Source: Acidocella facilis ATCC 35904 (lineage in GTDB: Bacteria > Pseudomonadota > Alphaproteobacteria > Acetobacterales > Acetobacteraceae). From it: a DNA stretch of 64,000 nt. Each line of letters opens with the position of its first letter. Position 1 is the stretch's first letter. Below are positions 25,882 through 36,194 of this stretch, in pieces. Location of the stretch: positions 372,001 to 436,000 of the forward strand of contig NZ_JHYG01000001.1 of assembly GCF_000687875.1 (NCBI RefSeq), given 5' to 3'. A model generated the notes under the pieces. It ran no database searches. It was not told where the DNA came from and saw only the letters and a program-made list of their open reading frames with translations. The translations under genes were made by a program, and so were the position numbers.

Positions 25882-26955
25882 TCAGGATGGTTCGGAAGCC
25901 GGGCTTGCGGCGGGCGGCTTCGTGGAGGGGCGGCGAGCGAAGCCACGCTGCCGGCCAGCCTCCCCGCCCCGCAAGTTCAACATGTAACCAACAGGCAGCA
26001 GGCGCAGCGCGTAGCGGCGCTCCACCCAGCCCCAGATGCCCTGCGGCAGCAGCAGGGCGAACCCCACCGCGGCGGCGCCAATGCCGATGAGATACCACAC
26101 GCCCTGGGCGCCGAAGCCGGCCTCCACGGCGAAGAACAGGATGGCGCCGAGGATCGGCCCCTCGAACGTGCCGATGCCGCCGACGAGGGTCATGAAGATC
26201 ATGTAGGCGGTCCATTGCACGCCGAAATAGGTGTTCGGCTGAAACGAGATCGAGGTGGCGAGCCACACCGCCCCGGCCATGCCCGCCCCCAGCGCCGCCA
26301 GTACGAAGATGATGCGCTTGGTGCGCCCGACCTGCACGCCCACCGAGCGCGCCGCCTCCTCATTGTCGCGGATCGCCTGCACCGCCGCCCCCAGCCGCGA
26401 GCGCAGCAGCAGGAACAGCAGCAGCGCCACCCCGGCCATGGCCAGCAGCCCGAACCAGTAGGTGTCCGCCCTGCGCGCGGCGGGGGCGAAGCTGTTGAGC
26501 GCCAGCAGCGAGGTACCCGTCGCCCCTTGCACGATCGGGTCCAGGCTGACCAGCAGCTGCACCAGCGCCGCCAGCACCCACATGCCGATGGCGAACTCCC
26601 CCGCCCGCAGCTTCAGCATGAAGCTGGACACGATAAGCGCCAGCACCGCACTGCTCACACCGCCCAGCAGCAGCGCCGCATAGACCGGCACACCGGCCTG
26701 GGAGAGCCGGATCGCGCCATAGGCGCCGAAGCCGAAGAAGAGCTGCTGCCCGACCGAGACCAGCCCGCCATAGCCGGCCAGCGCGTTCCAGGTGATCGCC
26801 AGCATCACATACACGAACAAGGTGGTCAGATGATCGACCGCATTCGCCGAGAGCAGCAACGGGCCCGCCAGGAGCGCTAAATTCAGCGCCACGATCAGGG
26901 CGGTGCTGGCGATGGAGCGGCGTGTCCAGCGCTGGACGTGATAGGCGTGCGTCAT
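25882..26955 (-). CDS. livM: Branched-chain-type ABC transporter permease (LivM-like)
   Basis: This 357-residue inner-membrane permease has about 9-10 hydrophobic segments. It carries the LivM-type ITWNALAGYGGLVSVGQQLFFGFGAY near residues 54-79 and the EAA-like loop LGAAVQAIRDNEEAARSVGVQVGRTKRIIF that docks the ATPases. The C-terminal 35 residues are Arg/Pro/Ser-rich and probably disordered. Because it is embedded with aromatic-catabolic genes, its substrate is more likely an aromatic acid than an amino acid. The start overlaps livH by 4 nt. Confidence 0.85.
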   Translation of the reverse strand: MTHAYHVQRWTRRSIASTALIVALNLALLAGPLLLSANAVDHLTTLFVYVMLAITWNALAGYGGLVSVGQQLFFGFGAYGAIRLSQAGVPVYAALLLGGVSSAVLALIVSSFMLKLRAGEFAIGMWVLAALVQLLVSLDPIVQGATGTSLLALNSFAPAARRADTYWFGLLAMAGVALLLFLLLRSRLGAAVQAIRDNEEAARSVGVQVGRTKRIIFVLAALGAGMAGAVWLATSISFQPNTYFGVQWTAYMIFMTLVGGIGTFEGPILGAILFFAVEAGFGAQGVWYLIGIGAAAVGFALLLPQGIWGWVERRYALRLLPVGYMLNLRGGEAGRQRGFARRPSTKPPAASPASEPS

Positions 26956-27848
26956 GCGACCCTCATGCGGAGACGGCGGAGATAGGCGCTGAGCGCGCCG
27001 CCCTGGTAGAGCCGGGCGATCAGCACGACGAGAAACACGGCATGGCCGGCGATTTGCGACAGATGCGTGTTGAGCGCCCCGCCCACGCCCTGCGCCACCC
27101 CCAGCACGATGCCGCCGATGAGCGTGCCCCAGAGCGAGCCGGTGCCGCCGATTACCACCGCCTCGAAGGCGTAGAGCAGCTGCGGGCCACCGGCATAGGG
27201 GTCGAAGCTCCCGCTCGCCCCCAACGCCGCGCCGGCCAACCCGACCATGACCATGGCCAGCGCCGTGGTGGCGGCGCGGACCAGCCTGGTATCGACCCCG
27301 GAGAGCCTGGCGGCATCCTCATCCTCCGCGGTGGCGCGGATGCGCCGGCCGATCTGGGTACGCGAGAGCAAAAGCTGCGTGCCCCCCAGCACCAGCAGCG
27401 CAGCGGCGAACACCAGACAGGCGAGCTGGCTGATGAAAATCCCGCCGATGGCCCAGCTGCCGTAAGAGAGTGTGCCGATATCCGCGGCGAAGGACTGCGT
27501 ATCCGCGCCAAATATGCTGAACAGCACATTGTCGCAGATCAGCGCCAGGCCGAACGTGGCCAGCAGCGGCACCAGCGCGCCGCCTTTCAGGCTGGGCTCG
27601 ATGATGCAGAATTGCAGCGCCACGCCCAGCAGCGCCATCACCGGCAACATCAAGGCGAGACCGCCCAGCGGCGAGATGCCAAGCGTCTGATAGATCACCA
27701 TCATGATGAAGGCGCCCAGCACCGCCAGCGACCCATGCGCCAGATTGATGACGCGCATGACCCCGAACAGAAAGGAAAGCCCCGCCGCCAGCAGCGCGTA
27801 ATACCCGCCGAGCAGTACGCCTTGCAGAAACTGATTAAGCCAGAACAT
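26952..27848 (-). CDS. livH: Branched-chain-type ABC transporter permease (LivH-like)
   Basis: The 298-residue permease has eight or so membrane segments. It starts LNQFLQGVLLGGYYALLAAGLSFLFGVMRVINLAHGSLAVLGAF, the classic LivH N-terminus, and carries the coupling loop GRRIRATAEDEDAARLSGVDTRLVRAATTALAMVMVGLAGA. It pairs with the LivM-like protein to form the membrane channel. Its neighbours on both sides are the other transporter genes. Confidence 0.87.
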   Translation of the reverse strand: MFWLNQFLQGVLLGGYYALLAAGLSFLFGVMRVINLAHGSLAVLGAFIMMVIYQTLGISPLGGLALMLPVMALLGVALQFCIIEPSLKGGALVPLLATFGLALICDNVLFSIFGADTQSFAADIGTLSYGSWAIGGIFISQLACLVFAAALLVLGGTQLLLSRTQIGRRIRATAEDEDAARLSGVDTRLVRAATTALAMVMVGLAGAALGASGSFDPYAGGPQLLYAFEAVVIGGTGSLWGTLIGGIVLGVAQGVGGALNTHLSQIAGHAVFLVVLIARLYQGGALSAYLRRLRMRVA

Positions 27849-27860
27849 CGCTACATCCTT

Positions 27861-28568
27861 TCAATGCGCTTGCCGGTTGAGGCCGAAATAGGCGTCCATC
27901 ACCGCCTCGCGCGTCAGGCTGCCGGCGGCGCCGGAGAGCACGATGCGCCCTTCCAGCATGCAAACCAGCCGCGTCGCCGCCGCCATGGCGCGGCGCAGAT
28001 CCTGCTCGACGAGAATGATGCTGGTGCCGGCCGCGCGCAGCTTCGGCAGGGCTTCGTAAACCCCATCGACCGCCACCGGCGAGAGGCCAAGCGAAAGCTC
28101 ATCCAGCAGCAGCAGCTCAGGGTTGGTCATCAACGCCCGGCCGATCGCCACCGCCTGCTGCTGCCCGCCCGAGAGTAGCCCGGCCTGGCGCTTGAGAATG
28201 GGCTTGAGCTGGGGGAGCGCCTCCAGCACGGTCTCGAAATTCCACACCCCCTTGCGGCAGGCGGCGAGGTGCAGCGTGTCCTGCACGTTCATCCCCGGAA
28301 ACAACCGCCGCCCCTCCGGCACCAGCGCGATGCCGCCCCGCACCCGCCGGTGCGCGGACAACCGGGTGACATCCTGCCCGCGAAACATGATCCGCCCCTG
28401 CACGGGACGGTGCGCGCCGGCGATGCTGCGCATCAACGTGCTCTTGCCCGCGCCATTGGCGCCGACGATGGCCAGCACCTCGCCAGGCGCCATGCTGAAG
28501 GAGAGATCATGCAGCGCGACCAGCAGCCCATGGCAGGCCTTGAGATTTTCAATCGTCAGCAGGGTCAT
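27861..28568 (-). CDS. livF: ABC transporter ATP-binding protein (LivF-like)
   Basis: The 235-residue ATPase has Walker A GANGAGKSTLMR, signature LLSGGQQQAVAIGRAL, Walker B LLLLDELSLGLSP and the H-loop region ILVEQDLRRA. The pattern VPEGRRLFPGMNVQDTLHLAA is characteristic of LivF. The aspartate-leucine of the switch region (EQDLRRAM) matches the Liv group. It is coupled to livG by a 4-nt overlap. Confidence 0.87.
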   Translation of the reverse strand: MTLLTIENLKACHGLLVALHDLSFSMAPGEVLAIVGANGAGKSTLMRSIAGAHRPVQGRIMFRGQDVTRLSAHRRVRGGIALVPEGRRLFPGMNVQDTLHLAACRKGVWNFETVLEALPQLKPILKRQAGLLSGGQQQAVAIGRALMTNPELLLLDELSLGLSPVAVDGVYEALPKLRAAGTSIILVEQDLRRAMAAATRLVCMLEGRIVLSGAAGSLTREAVMDAYFGLNRQAH

Positions 28569-29296
28569 GCCGGAACCTCCTCCGAACCGAGATAGGCGCT
28601 GATCACCACGGGGTCTTTCAGCACCGCCTGCGGCTCCCCTTCGGCGATGATGCGCCCGGCATCCATGCAGACCAGCCGGGTGACGACTTTGACCAGGATG
28701 TGCACGATATGCTCGATCCAGACGATGGCGATGCCGCGCCGGCGCAGATCCAGAATCACCTCCACCAGCTCCAGCGCCTCGCCATCGGTCAGGCCGCCGC
28801 CGATTTCATCGAGCAGCAGCAGATCCGGGCCAGTGGCCAGAGCGCGCGCCAGCTCCAGCCGCTTGCGCTCCAGCAGCCCCAGCGTTTCCGCCGGGCGGTT
28901 GGCGACGGCGAGCATGCCGCACAGCTCCAGCGAATCCACCGCCCGGTCATAAGCCTCGCGCTGCGCGAAGCCGCCGCCTTGCGTTGCCGCCACCAGCAGA
29001 TTTTCGAACACCGTCATGCCGCCGAACGGCTTTGGCACCTGGTGCGACCGGCCAATGCCGTGGCGGCAGCGCCAGGCCGCGTCTTGCCCGGTGATCTCCT
29101 CCCCGCGCAGGGTGATGCGCCCCTCGCTCACCGGCACCGCGCCGGAGAGCAGGTTGAGCAGGCTGGTCTTGCCGGCCCCGTTGGGGCCGACAATGCCGAC
29201 AGCCTCGTTCGCCGCCACGTGGAACCCCACGCCATTGACGACGGCCAGCGCGCCATAACGCTTCACCAGCCCGGTTGCTTCCAGCAGCTTGGTCAT
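28565..29296 (-). CDS. livG: ABC transporter ATP-binding protein (LivG-like)
   Basis: The 243-residue ATPase has Walker A GPNGAGKTSLLNLLSG, a degenerate signature region around LGLLERKRLELARALATGPDLLLLDEIGGGLTDGEALELVEVI, and the LivG-specific HGIGRSHQVPKPFGGMTVFENLLVAA. The canonical LSGGQ is replaced by LGLLERKR, which is normal in LivG proteins. The start overlaps the esterase gene stop by 4 nt, so all of these genes are co-translated. Confidence 0.86.
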   Translation of the reverse strand: MTKLLEATGLVKRYGALAVVNGVGFHVAANEAVGIVGPNGAGKTSLLNLLSGAVPVSEGRITLRGEEITGQDAAWRCRHGIGRSHQVPKPFGGMTVFENLLVAATQGGGFAQREAYDRAVDSLELCGMLAVANRPAETLGLLERKRLELARALATGPDLLLLDEIGGGLTDGEALELVEVILDLRRRGIAIVWIEHIVHILVKVVTRLVCMDAGRIIAEGEPQAVLKDPVVISAYLGSEEVPA

Positions 29297-30177
29297 GAAG
29301 CCACCAAATGGCCGCGAAGGAAGCTGGCAACCTCCTCGATGGAGTCCATCCCTTCACGCACCAGCGGCGCGTAAAGCTGCCAGGAATGGCACATGCCATC
29401 CCAAACCCGCAGTTCGGCCTGCACACCTGCACCGCGCAGCCTCCGCGCGATGGTGACGGAATCGTCGCGAAGCATCTCCCGCGATCCGACATGAACGAGC
29501 ACCGGCGGCAAACCGGAAAGCTCCGCGAATAAAGGTGTCACCGCCGGGTCGCGCAAATTCCGGCCGGGCAAATAGGCGCTGAGGAACAGACCGACCAGCT
29601 CCTTGGAGAGAATCGGATCATCGGAGACGCTGTGATGCGTCTCACCATCCCCCGCAAAATCCAGGGCAGGTGACATCAGGGCCAGGGCGGCGGGGCTTTG
29701 CCCTCCTCCGTTGCGTGCCCTGACGGCCGTGGACAAAGCAAGATTGCCACCCGCACTGTCCCCCGACAGGGCAATTGCCTCGTATCCTTCAGCCAAGGCC
29801 CAATGAAAGGCGGACAGAGCATCGTCATGGGCGGCGGGAAACGCGTGTTCCGGCGCAAGACGGTAATCCGCGGCCAGAACCGCGATGTTCGCGGCGCGGG
29901 CGAGATTGGCCGCCACCGTCCGGTGGGTCCGAGCGGACCCCAGCACGAAGCCACCGCCATGATAATAAATGATCAGCCTGCCGGGCACGGCATCGGCCGG
30001 CAGGATGAGATCCCCGCCCACCGGCCCCGCCTCAACGCGCCGGATCTCCAGCCCCTCTGGAACCGGCAGGGCGGCATGCGCGACGTTGAACCAATCCCGC
30101 AATTCCAAGGGACCGCCTTGCGGTGGAGGATTTGCCGCCATCACTGCCAAAAGAGCATCAAGTTCAACCAACGACAT
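29293..30177 (-). CDS. Alpha/beta hydrolase, HSL-type esterase
   Basis: The 294-residue hydrolase carries the hormone-sensitive-lipase family oxyanion motif HGGGF (IIYYHGGGFVLGSARTHR) and the nucleophile elbow GDSAGG. The catalytic histidine is in the C-terminal DGMCHSWQLYA. It is probably a cytoplasmic carboxylesterase. Its position between the solute-binding protein and livG suggests that it hydrolyses an imported ester, such as an aromatic acid ester. GTG at 30192 is possible, but ATG at 30177 has AGGAGG upstream at the right distance, so I chose it. Confidence 0.82.
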   Translation of the reverse strand: MSLVELDALLAVMAANPPPQGGPLELRDWFNVAHAALPVPEGLEIRRVEAGPVGGDLILPADAVPGRLIIYYHGGGFVLGSARTHRTVAANLARAANIAVLAADYRLAPEHAFPAAHDDALSAFHWALAEGYEAIALSGDSAGGNLALSTAVRARNGGGQSPAALALMSPALDFAGDGETHHSVSDDPILSKELVGLFLSAYLPGRNLRDPAVTPLFAELSGLPPVLVHVGSREMLRDDSVTIARRLRGAGVQAELRVWDGMCHSWQLYAPLVREGMDSIEEVASFLRGHLVAS

Positions 30178-30188
30178 GCCGCGCCTCC

Positions 30189-31499
30189 TCACATCTTGTA
30201 CGGCTCAAGCGGGCCCTGGATGGGCACGGAGGGATCCTCCGCATGCTCGAAGGTGCGGTAATCCAGCTTATATTTGCCAGACGTCGCCTTCAGCCATTGC
30301 GCGCCGATGAGATTGGTGGTGGCGACATTGGGCACCGGACCGTTGACGAAATCGATCCGGCCCATCACCGTGGTCGTCTGCAACCGGCTCATCGCCTTCG
30401 CCACCGCGGATTTGTCCTTTGGATTTCCGGCGGATTTCAGCGTCGCCACCATGGCGTCGAACAACGCCAGGGAAGGCCCGAGCTGTTGCTGCCATTGCCG
30501 CCCGGTCGTGGCCTGGTAGGTGCTGGCGAGCTGCGCCGAGCTGAGCCCGGTGAGCGCCGAACCATACGGGAAGGCCGGATGCCAGTAGGCGCCGGCATTG
30601 ATCCGGTAGCCCAGCGGGCCCAGCGCCTCCATCTGCGAGGGAAACAGACCGGTTTTGGCGACGGTGACGATCTTCATCTGCCGGGTCAGCCCCTGCTGCG
30701 CCGCCTGGCGCCAGAAGCTGGTGAAATCCGGCGGGATCGGGAAGGTGCAAAATACCTCGCAGCCGGCCTTCTTGAACATCGCGATCTGCGCGGAATAATC
30801 GGTGGTACCGTCCTGGTAGCCACCAGGATCGACCATATCGAACCCGGCCTTGGCGAGGTCGGGCAAGAGATGCGCGCGGATGGCATTCCCGTCCGCATCG
30901 TTGGGGCACAGCACCGCCACCCGCTTGTTGCTGGCCACATCATTATTCCAGCTGGAAATGTAGAGATCCCGGAACTGCGCGGTGCCGAAGCAGAAATGGT
31001 AGGTCCATTTGAACGGCGAAGGCTGGCCCGGCTTGGCGCCGCGCCCGAAATACCAGGACTCCCAGGGTACGATGGTGGACAGGCACGGCACGCCCGCCGC
31101 CTCGCACGCATCGGCCACCGGATTGACCACTTCCGGCGTCGAGGTGGTCAGCATCAGATCGATCTGCTGGCCATTGATCAGATCCTTGGCGAGCTGGCTG
31201 GCCCGGGCGGGATCGGACTGGGTGTCGCGGTCGAAAATCGTGACCTCGTAGGTGGTGCCGTTCAGCGTCAGCCCGTTCGCGAATGCCTTGCGGACCAGCC
31301 CGAGAATGAACGGATCGCCCTCGCCGAAGCCGGCCAGCGGCCCGGTGCGCGGGCTGATGAAGCCGATGCGCAGCGTATTCGCCGCCGCCGCCCGCGCCGG
31401 GCGCCAGCCGGCGCCAAGCCCCAGCGCAACGCCGGCACCGGCGCCGACGAGCAGCCGGCGCGACAGCCCGTCACGGGTGTTTGAATCGTGAACGCTCAT
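30189..31499 (-). CDS. ABC transporter substrate-binding protein (Liv/aromatic-acid type), Tat-like signal
   Basis: The 436-residue periplasmic protein has a twin-arginine-like signal (LSRRLLVGAGAGVALGLGAG, residues 12-31, cleavage near ARA-AA). A type I periplasmic fold of the LivK/Peripla_BP_6 group follows: LRIGFISPRTGPLAGFGEGDPFILG, VDLMLTTSTPEVVNPVADACEAAGVPCLS-like text, and DYSAQIAMFKKAGCEVF. The length, near 400 mature residues, fits aromatic-acid binders better than leucine binders. It lies 30 bp behind the outer-membrane channel gene and before the esterase. Confidence 0.85.
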   Translation of the reverse strand: MSVHDSNTRDGLSRRLLVGAGAGVALGLGAGWRPARAAAANTLRIGFISPRTGPLAGFGEGDPFILGLVRKAFANGLTLNGTTYEVTIFDRDTQSDPARASQLAKDLINGQQIDLMLTTSTPEVVNPVADACEAAGVPCLSTIVPWESWYFGRGAKPGQPSPFKWTYHFCFGTAQFRDLYISSWNNDVASNKRVAVLCPNDADGNAIRAHLLPDLAKAGFDMVDPGGYQDGTTDYSAQIAMFKKAGCEVFCTFPIPPDFTSFWRQAAQQGLTRQMKIVTVAKTGLFPSQMEALGPLGYRINAGAYWHPAFPYGSALTGLSSAQLASTYQATTGRQWQQQLGPSLALFDAMVATLKSAGNPKDKSAVAKAMSRLQTTTVMGRIDFVNGPVPNVATTNLIGAQWLKATSGKYKLDYRTFEHAEDPSVPIQGPLEPYKM

Positions 31500-31529
31500 G
31501 GTGTTTCCCCGTTCTTTGCTGTTGGCATC

Positions 31530-32513
31530 TCAGAAGGCATGGATGTAGCGCAGAATGACATTGAAGCCGTTGGTGGTGTTCTTCTTCACCACCGGCAGAT
31601 AGACATTCAGGAAGCCAATATTGTTCTGGTTGAACATGTAGGTCGCCCCCGGCCCCATCGAGAGGCTTTCCGTCTCGGTGCCTTTCTGGGTCACGCCATT
31701 CACCTGGTCATCGGTGAATTGCTTGAAGTAATAGCCGTTTAGCCCGACATTGAGCTTCGGCAGCACCTCGTAGGAGGCGGTGAAATTCACCCAGCCCGCA
31801 TCACCCGCCTGGGTGGTGGTGCCGGCCGGCAGCGGCGCGCTGGAGGCCGGCTGGGAGTTGGTGAAATTATGCAGATAGTTGAACCGCGCCGACAATTCGG
31901 TTTTGGCGGTCGGCAGCACTGTCACCGACCAGTAGGGATTGATCGACCAGAAGCCCGAGCTGGGATTGATGTCCTTCGAGGTGTCATACGACCCGCTGGG
32001 CGAGATCACGTCGAATTCCATGCGCTGCGCGAAAACCGGGCGGCCGCCGCGAATGACCGGCGGAAACGCGATGAACGGACCCCAGGTGATGTCGCCAACC
32101 CCCATGCCGCGATTGGCGACCAGCCGGACTGGGCTGTCATGCGCGAAGGAGGCATTGAGATCGACCAGCGGCACGATCGCCATCGCCCCAAGCACCCCGC
32201 CGAACAGATGATAAGGCGACACATAGATGAACTGGTTGAGCGAGACGATCGCGGTGATGCTGGTGTTCTTGAACACCGGAATCGCGTTGCCATTGGTGTC
32301 GTTGATGGCGTTGAAATGCTGGATCTGGAAATATTGCTGGTAGATCAGACCAGGCGTGTATTTACCCAGCGCATCGAAGAAACTGGTGCCGCCGAGATTG
32401 ATGCCCGACGGCTCGTTGACCGTCACCGCCTGGGCGGGCTTCAGCGCCGCGCCGCAGGCCAGCGCCAGGGCAAGAACCGCGGATGAAACAGCCTTGAATT
32501 TTCTTGTTTTCAT
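31530..32513 (-). CDS. SphA/MetA-pathway-type outer-membrane channel
   Basis: The 327-residue protein has a signal peptide (MKTRKFKAVSSAVLALALACGAALKPAQA). The remainder is rich in amphipathic beta strands and ends in the outer-membrane signature residue F (LRYIHAF). It resembles the family annotated as involved in the meta-pathway of phenol degradation (SphA), thought to carry aromatic compounds across the outer membrane. It begins the nine-gene operon 32513-23276 (channel, binding protein, esterase, LivGFHM, aldehyde and alcohol dehydrogenases). A GGGAG ribosome-binding site precedes the ATG by 6 nt. Confidence 0.78.
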   Translation of the reverse strand: MKTRKFKAVSSAVLALALACGAALKPAQAVTVNEPSGINLGGTSFFDALGKYTPGLIYQQYFQIQHFNAINDTNGNAIPVFKNTSITAIVSLNQFIYVSPYHLFGGVLGAMAIVPLVDLNASFAHDSPVRLVANRGMGVGDITWGPFIAFPPVIRGGRPVFAQRMEFDVISPSGSYDTSKDINPSSGFWSINPYWSVTVLPTAKTELSARFNYLHNFTNSQPASSAPLPAGTTTQAGDAGWVNFTASYEVLPKLNVGLNGYYFKQFTDDQVNGVTQKGTETESLSMGPGATYMFNQNNIGFLNVYLPVVKKNTTNGFNVILRYIHAF

Positions 32514-32586
32514 TGAACGCTCCCATATTGGATACGCCTTTGCGGCGTTGATTTTAAGGAACCGATGGACCGGCCCAAGCTTTTAT

Positions 32587-32602
32587 TATGTTATATTACA
32601 TA
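32587..32602. promoter_or_regulatory. TATGT-N6-ACATA operator, site A (porin operon)
   Basis: TATGTTATATTACATA is a palindrome of the form TATGT-N6-ACATA, 74 bp upstream of the channel gene, next to CATAAT (32585-32590 on the minus strand), which could be the -10 box. Near-identical sites lie upstream of araC, pobA and the hydratase/lyase gene. Confidence 0.6.
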
Positions 32603-32793
32603 TTTTTGAGCGATACCGCACAGCACTCACGGCATTCCGATCCTCCCTTCCCTTACCTCTGCCGCCGCGTTGAATCCGGCGCTGGCGAAGCTTATCGCAT
32701 CATGGCCTCGGCCACGCTGTTCCAGGGGAGACATGGAAATTTGTCCGAAAGGGACAGGCTCTCAAGACTCAATCTTGGCGGCACAGGCCGGAT

Positions 32794-33747
32794 TTAGTGG
32801 TTCGTCTGCCGATACGCACTGGGGCTGCAGCCGAAACGCTCTCGAAATGCCCTGCTGAAATGCGAAAAATTATTGAACCCATAAGCGAATGCGATTTCGC
32901 CGACAGCAAGATGGCGTTGCGCCGTGGCGCGCAGCGCCTGGGCACAGCGCTCCAGGCGAGACTGCCAGATAAAATCTGACAAGGAGATGTCGCTCCCGGC
33001 AAAGGCGCGATGCAGATGCCGCTTCGAGCACCCGAACTGCTCGGCCAGGGTCTGCACCGAAAGCTCCGGGTCGGCGATATGGGTACGGATATAATGCTTC
33101 ACCTGAAATTCCAGCGTCTGGGCGGCGGAAACGCTAGCGCGCTCCTGCGCCGCGCCGGCGATGGCAAGGCGCAGCAGATTGGTCGCCACCTCCCCAAGCC
33201 CCGCCGCTTCGCTGGCGTTGGCCCGCGCGCCCTCGGCCAGAATGCTGTTGATGTAATTCGGAAAAATTCTTCCTACGGCCGACACTTGGCCGAAATCATG
33301 CACCCCGAAACAATCCAGTTGGGCAGCGGGTAAATGCAACTCTGCCTTCGGCACCAGAATCACGAATTGGTGGACCTCGGTCAGATTCACCACCCGATAG
33401 GGCCGCGCCGTATCGTAAAATGTCCACCCCGCCCCGTCGAGCACCACCTCCCGCCCGGCCTGGGCGAACAGGCTGCGTCCGGATAATTGGACAGCGACTT
33501 TTACGAATTCACGTGGACCGTTATTGGCACTGCGCGCCTCCCGCACCACCGCCACAGAGGAGGATGAAAGCTCGCAAAGCTTGACCTGCCCCGCTTCCTG
33601 GAAGCGGGCACGGCCAAAAAACGGTGCGTCGTCAATGATGTTGGATTTCAACCCCCCCATCATTTGCCAAAGCGCATGATCCCAAACGGGCATCTGACTC
33701 GCGCCAACAGCCTCGATCCATGTCCCCGGCGTCGTTTCACATGACAT
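32794..33747 (-). CDS. AraC-family activator (AraC-binding-like N domain)
   Basis: The 317-residue regulator has an N-terminal cupin-like sensing domain (about 30-200). A C-terminal double helix-turn-helix follows: LSVQTLAEQFGCSKRHLHRAF, then AVGEIAFAYGFNNFSHFSRAFRERFGCSPSAYR. Its layout is like FeaR/XylS-type activators of aromatic-catabolic operons. It lies immediately upstream of the nine-gene operon on the same strand, with 280 bp between, and is its likely activator. A site of the TATAT-N6-TCATA type lies 108 bp before its start. Confidence 0.85.
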   Translation of the reverse strand: MSCETTPGTWIEAVGASQMPVWDHALWQMMGGLKSNIIDDAPFFGRARFQEAGQVKLCELSSSSVAVVREARSANNGPREFVKVAVQLSGRSLFAQAGREVVLDGAGWTFYDTARPYRVVNLTEVHQFVILVPKAELHLPAAQLDCFGVHDFGQVSAVGRIFPNYINSILAEGARANASEAAGLGEVATNLLRLAIAGAAQERASVSAAQTLEFQVKHYIRTHIADPELSVQTLAEQFGCSKRHLHRAFAGSDISLSDFIWQSRLERCAQALRATAQRHLAVGEIAFAYGFNNFSHFSRAFRERFGCSPSAYRQTNH

Positions 33748-33854
33748 GCCGTTTCATCCCAATGCCAGCAGCAGCTGTTTTAGTTTTGATTTTAACGGTC
33801 AGAATAGAGCGATCGGCGGAACGCCGTCAAGAATTTCGGGTCAGATCGATTTAA

Positions 33855-33870
33855 TATATATCATATCATA
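33855..33870. promoter_or_regulatory. Operator variant, site D (araC promoter)
   Basis: TATATATCATATCATA differs from site C in one base (15 of 16 identical) and lies upstream of the AraC gene. It is AT-rich, so chance similarity cannot be ruled out, but the match to site C is much better than expected for an unrelated sequence. Confidence 0.5.
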
Positions 33871-33999
33871 TCGGCCTCATGCCCAGGGCGCCTGCCCGTG
33901 TCAGCGACATCAACGGCAGACAACACCACCTCACCGGCGCCAAAGCGCGTGGGCGATCCCTCTACGATACAGATTCAGATTGACGCGCCAACTCAAAAG

Positions 34000-35233
<1,234 letters not shown>

Positions 35234-35276
35234 ATAATCAGCCGCGCCGCGCCGCCCATGGAGGCTACGCCAAAAA

Positions 35277-35296
35277 ACTTGGATATTTCACCAAGT
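35277..35296. promoter_or_regulatory. Inverted repeat ACTTGG-N8-CCAAGT before pobR-like gene
   Basis: A 6-bp perfect inverted repeat lies 18 bp before the AraC-type regulator start. It could be an autoregulatory operator or part of the pobA activation site. Confidence 0.35.
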
Positions 35297-35313
35297 CCAG
35301 GCTAAGTGGCGGC

Positions 35314-36186
35314 ATGCAGGATTCCAGCGCGGTACCAAGCTTCTATTTATATGGCGAATCCCACCGCGCCGCCGCCCCCGGCTTCGTGCACGCGGAAGCG
35401 CTGGATGACCGCTCCCGCCCCTCGGACTGGACAATCCGCCCGCATGCGCATCGCGAGCTGGCACAGCTGATTTTCATCAGCAAGGGTGGCGGCGACATGC
35501 GCGCAGAGGCCCGCACGCTGCGCTTTCAGGCGCCGAGCCTGCTGGTGGTGCCCGCCGGACTCGTCCATGGGTTCACCTGGGTGGCGGAAACCGCCGGGGT
35601 GGTGATCACCATGGCCAGCACCTACCTCGCCGGCCTCACCGCGCGCGATGCGGATGCCAGCGCCCTGTTCGCCAACGCCGCTTCACTGGCGCTGCCGCCG
35701 GGCGCGGCAGCGTCCTTGCAGCGCCACACACGGGATTTGATGCGTGAACTAGGCTGGTCCGCCCCCGGACATAAAACCGCGGTGGATGCGGCAATGCTGG
35801 CGATTTTGCTGGCCGGCATCCGCGCCTGCGCGCAGGCCGGCGCACCGGCGCCTCGCGCCGGGCACTACGCCGGGCTGGTCGCCAGGCTGCGGGCGCGCAT
35901 CGAAGAGCGCTTCAGGCTGCGCGAACCTGTCCCCGCCTACGCGGCGGCTTTGGGCGTCTCCGTCACCGCCTTGCGCAACGCCTGCACACGCATCGCCGGC
36001 GCCGCCCCGGCCACCTTGCTGGATGAACGCGCGATGCTGGAAGCCCGCCGTGCGCTGCTTTATTCAAACCTGTCCGTCGCCGAGATCGGCTATGCGCTGG
36101 GCTTTGCCGATCCCGGACATTTTTCCCGGTTTTTCACGCGCCATGCCGGCCAGTCCCCGCGCGCCTTCCGGGCGGCGGCGCAGTGA
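35314..36186 (+). CDS. AraC-type regulator, probable pobA activator
   Basis: The 290-residue regulator has an N-terminal cupin domain (RPHAHRELAQLIFISKGGGDMRAE, then SLLVVPAGLVHGFTW). A C-terminal AraC domain follows (VPAYAAALGVSVTALRNACTRIAG and SVAEIGYALGFADPGHFSRFFTRHAGQSPRAFR). AraC-type PobR proteins divergent from pobA are known in several proteobacteria, and the arrangement here is the same (138 bp between starts). 4-Hydroxybenzoate is the expected inducer; this is inference. Confidence 0.82.
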   Translation: MQDSSAVPSFYLYGESHRAAAPGFVHAEALDDRSRPSDWTIRPHAHRELAQLIFISKGGGDMRAEARTLRFQAPSLLVVPAGLVHGFTWVAETAGVVITMASTYLAGLTARDADASALFANAASLALPPGAAASLQRHTRDLMRELGWSAPGHKTAVDAAMLAILLAGIRACAQAGAPAPRAGHYAGLVARLRARIEERFRLREPVPAYAAALGVSVTALRNACTRIAGAAPATLLDERAMLEARRALLYSNLSVAEIGYALGFADPGHFSRFFTRHAGQSPRAFRAAAQ

Positions 36187-36194
36187 GGCGGCGC

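Noticed and set aside
28565-29296. Loss of the LSGGQ signature in the LivG-like ATPase as a sign of decay
   Set aside because: A degenerate signature (here LGLLERKR) is usual in LivG proteins, and Walker A and B are intact.
32527-32535. ATTGGATAC before the porin gene as a third VanR operator
   Set aside because: Only 9 of 12 bases fit and the right arm (CAAT) is absent; kept as a remark, not as a feature.
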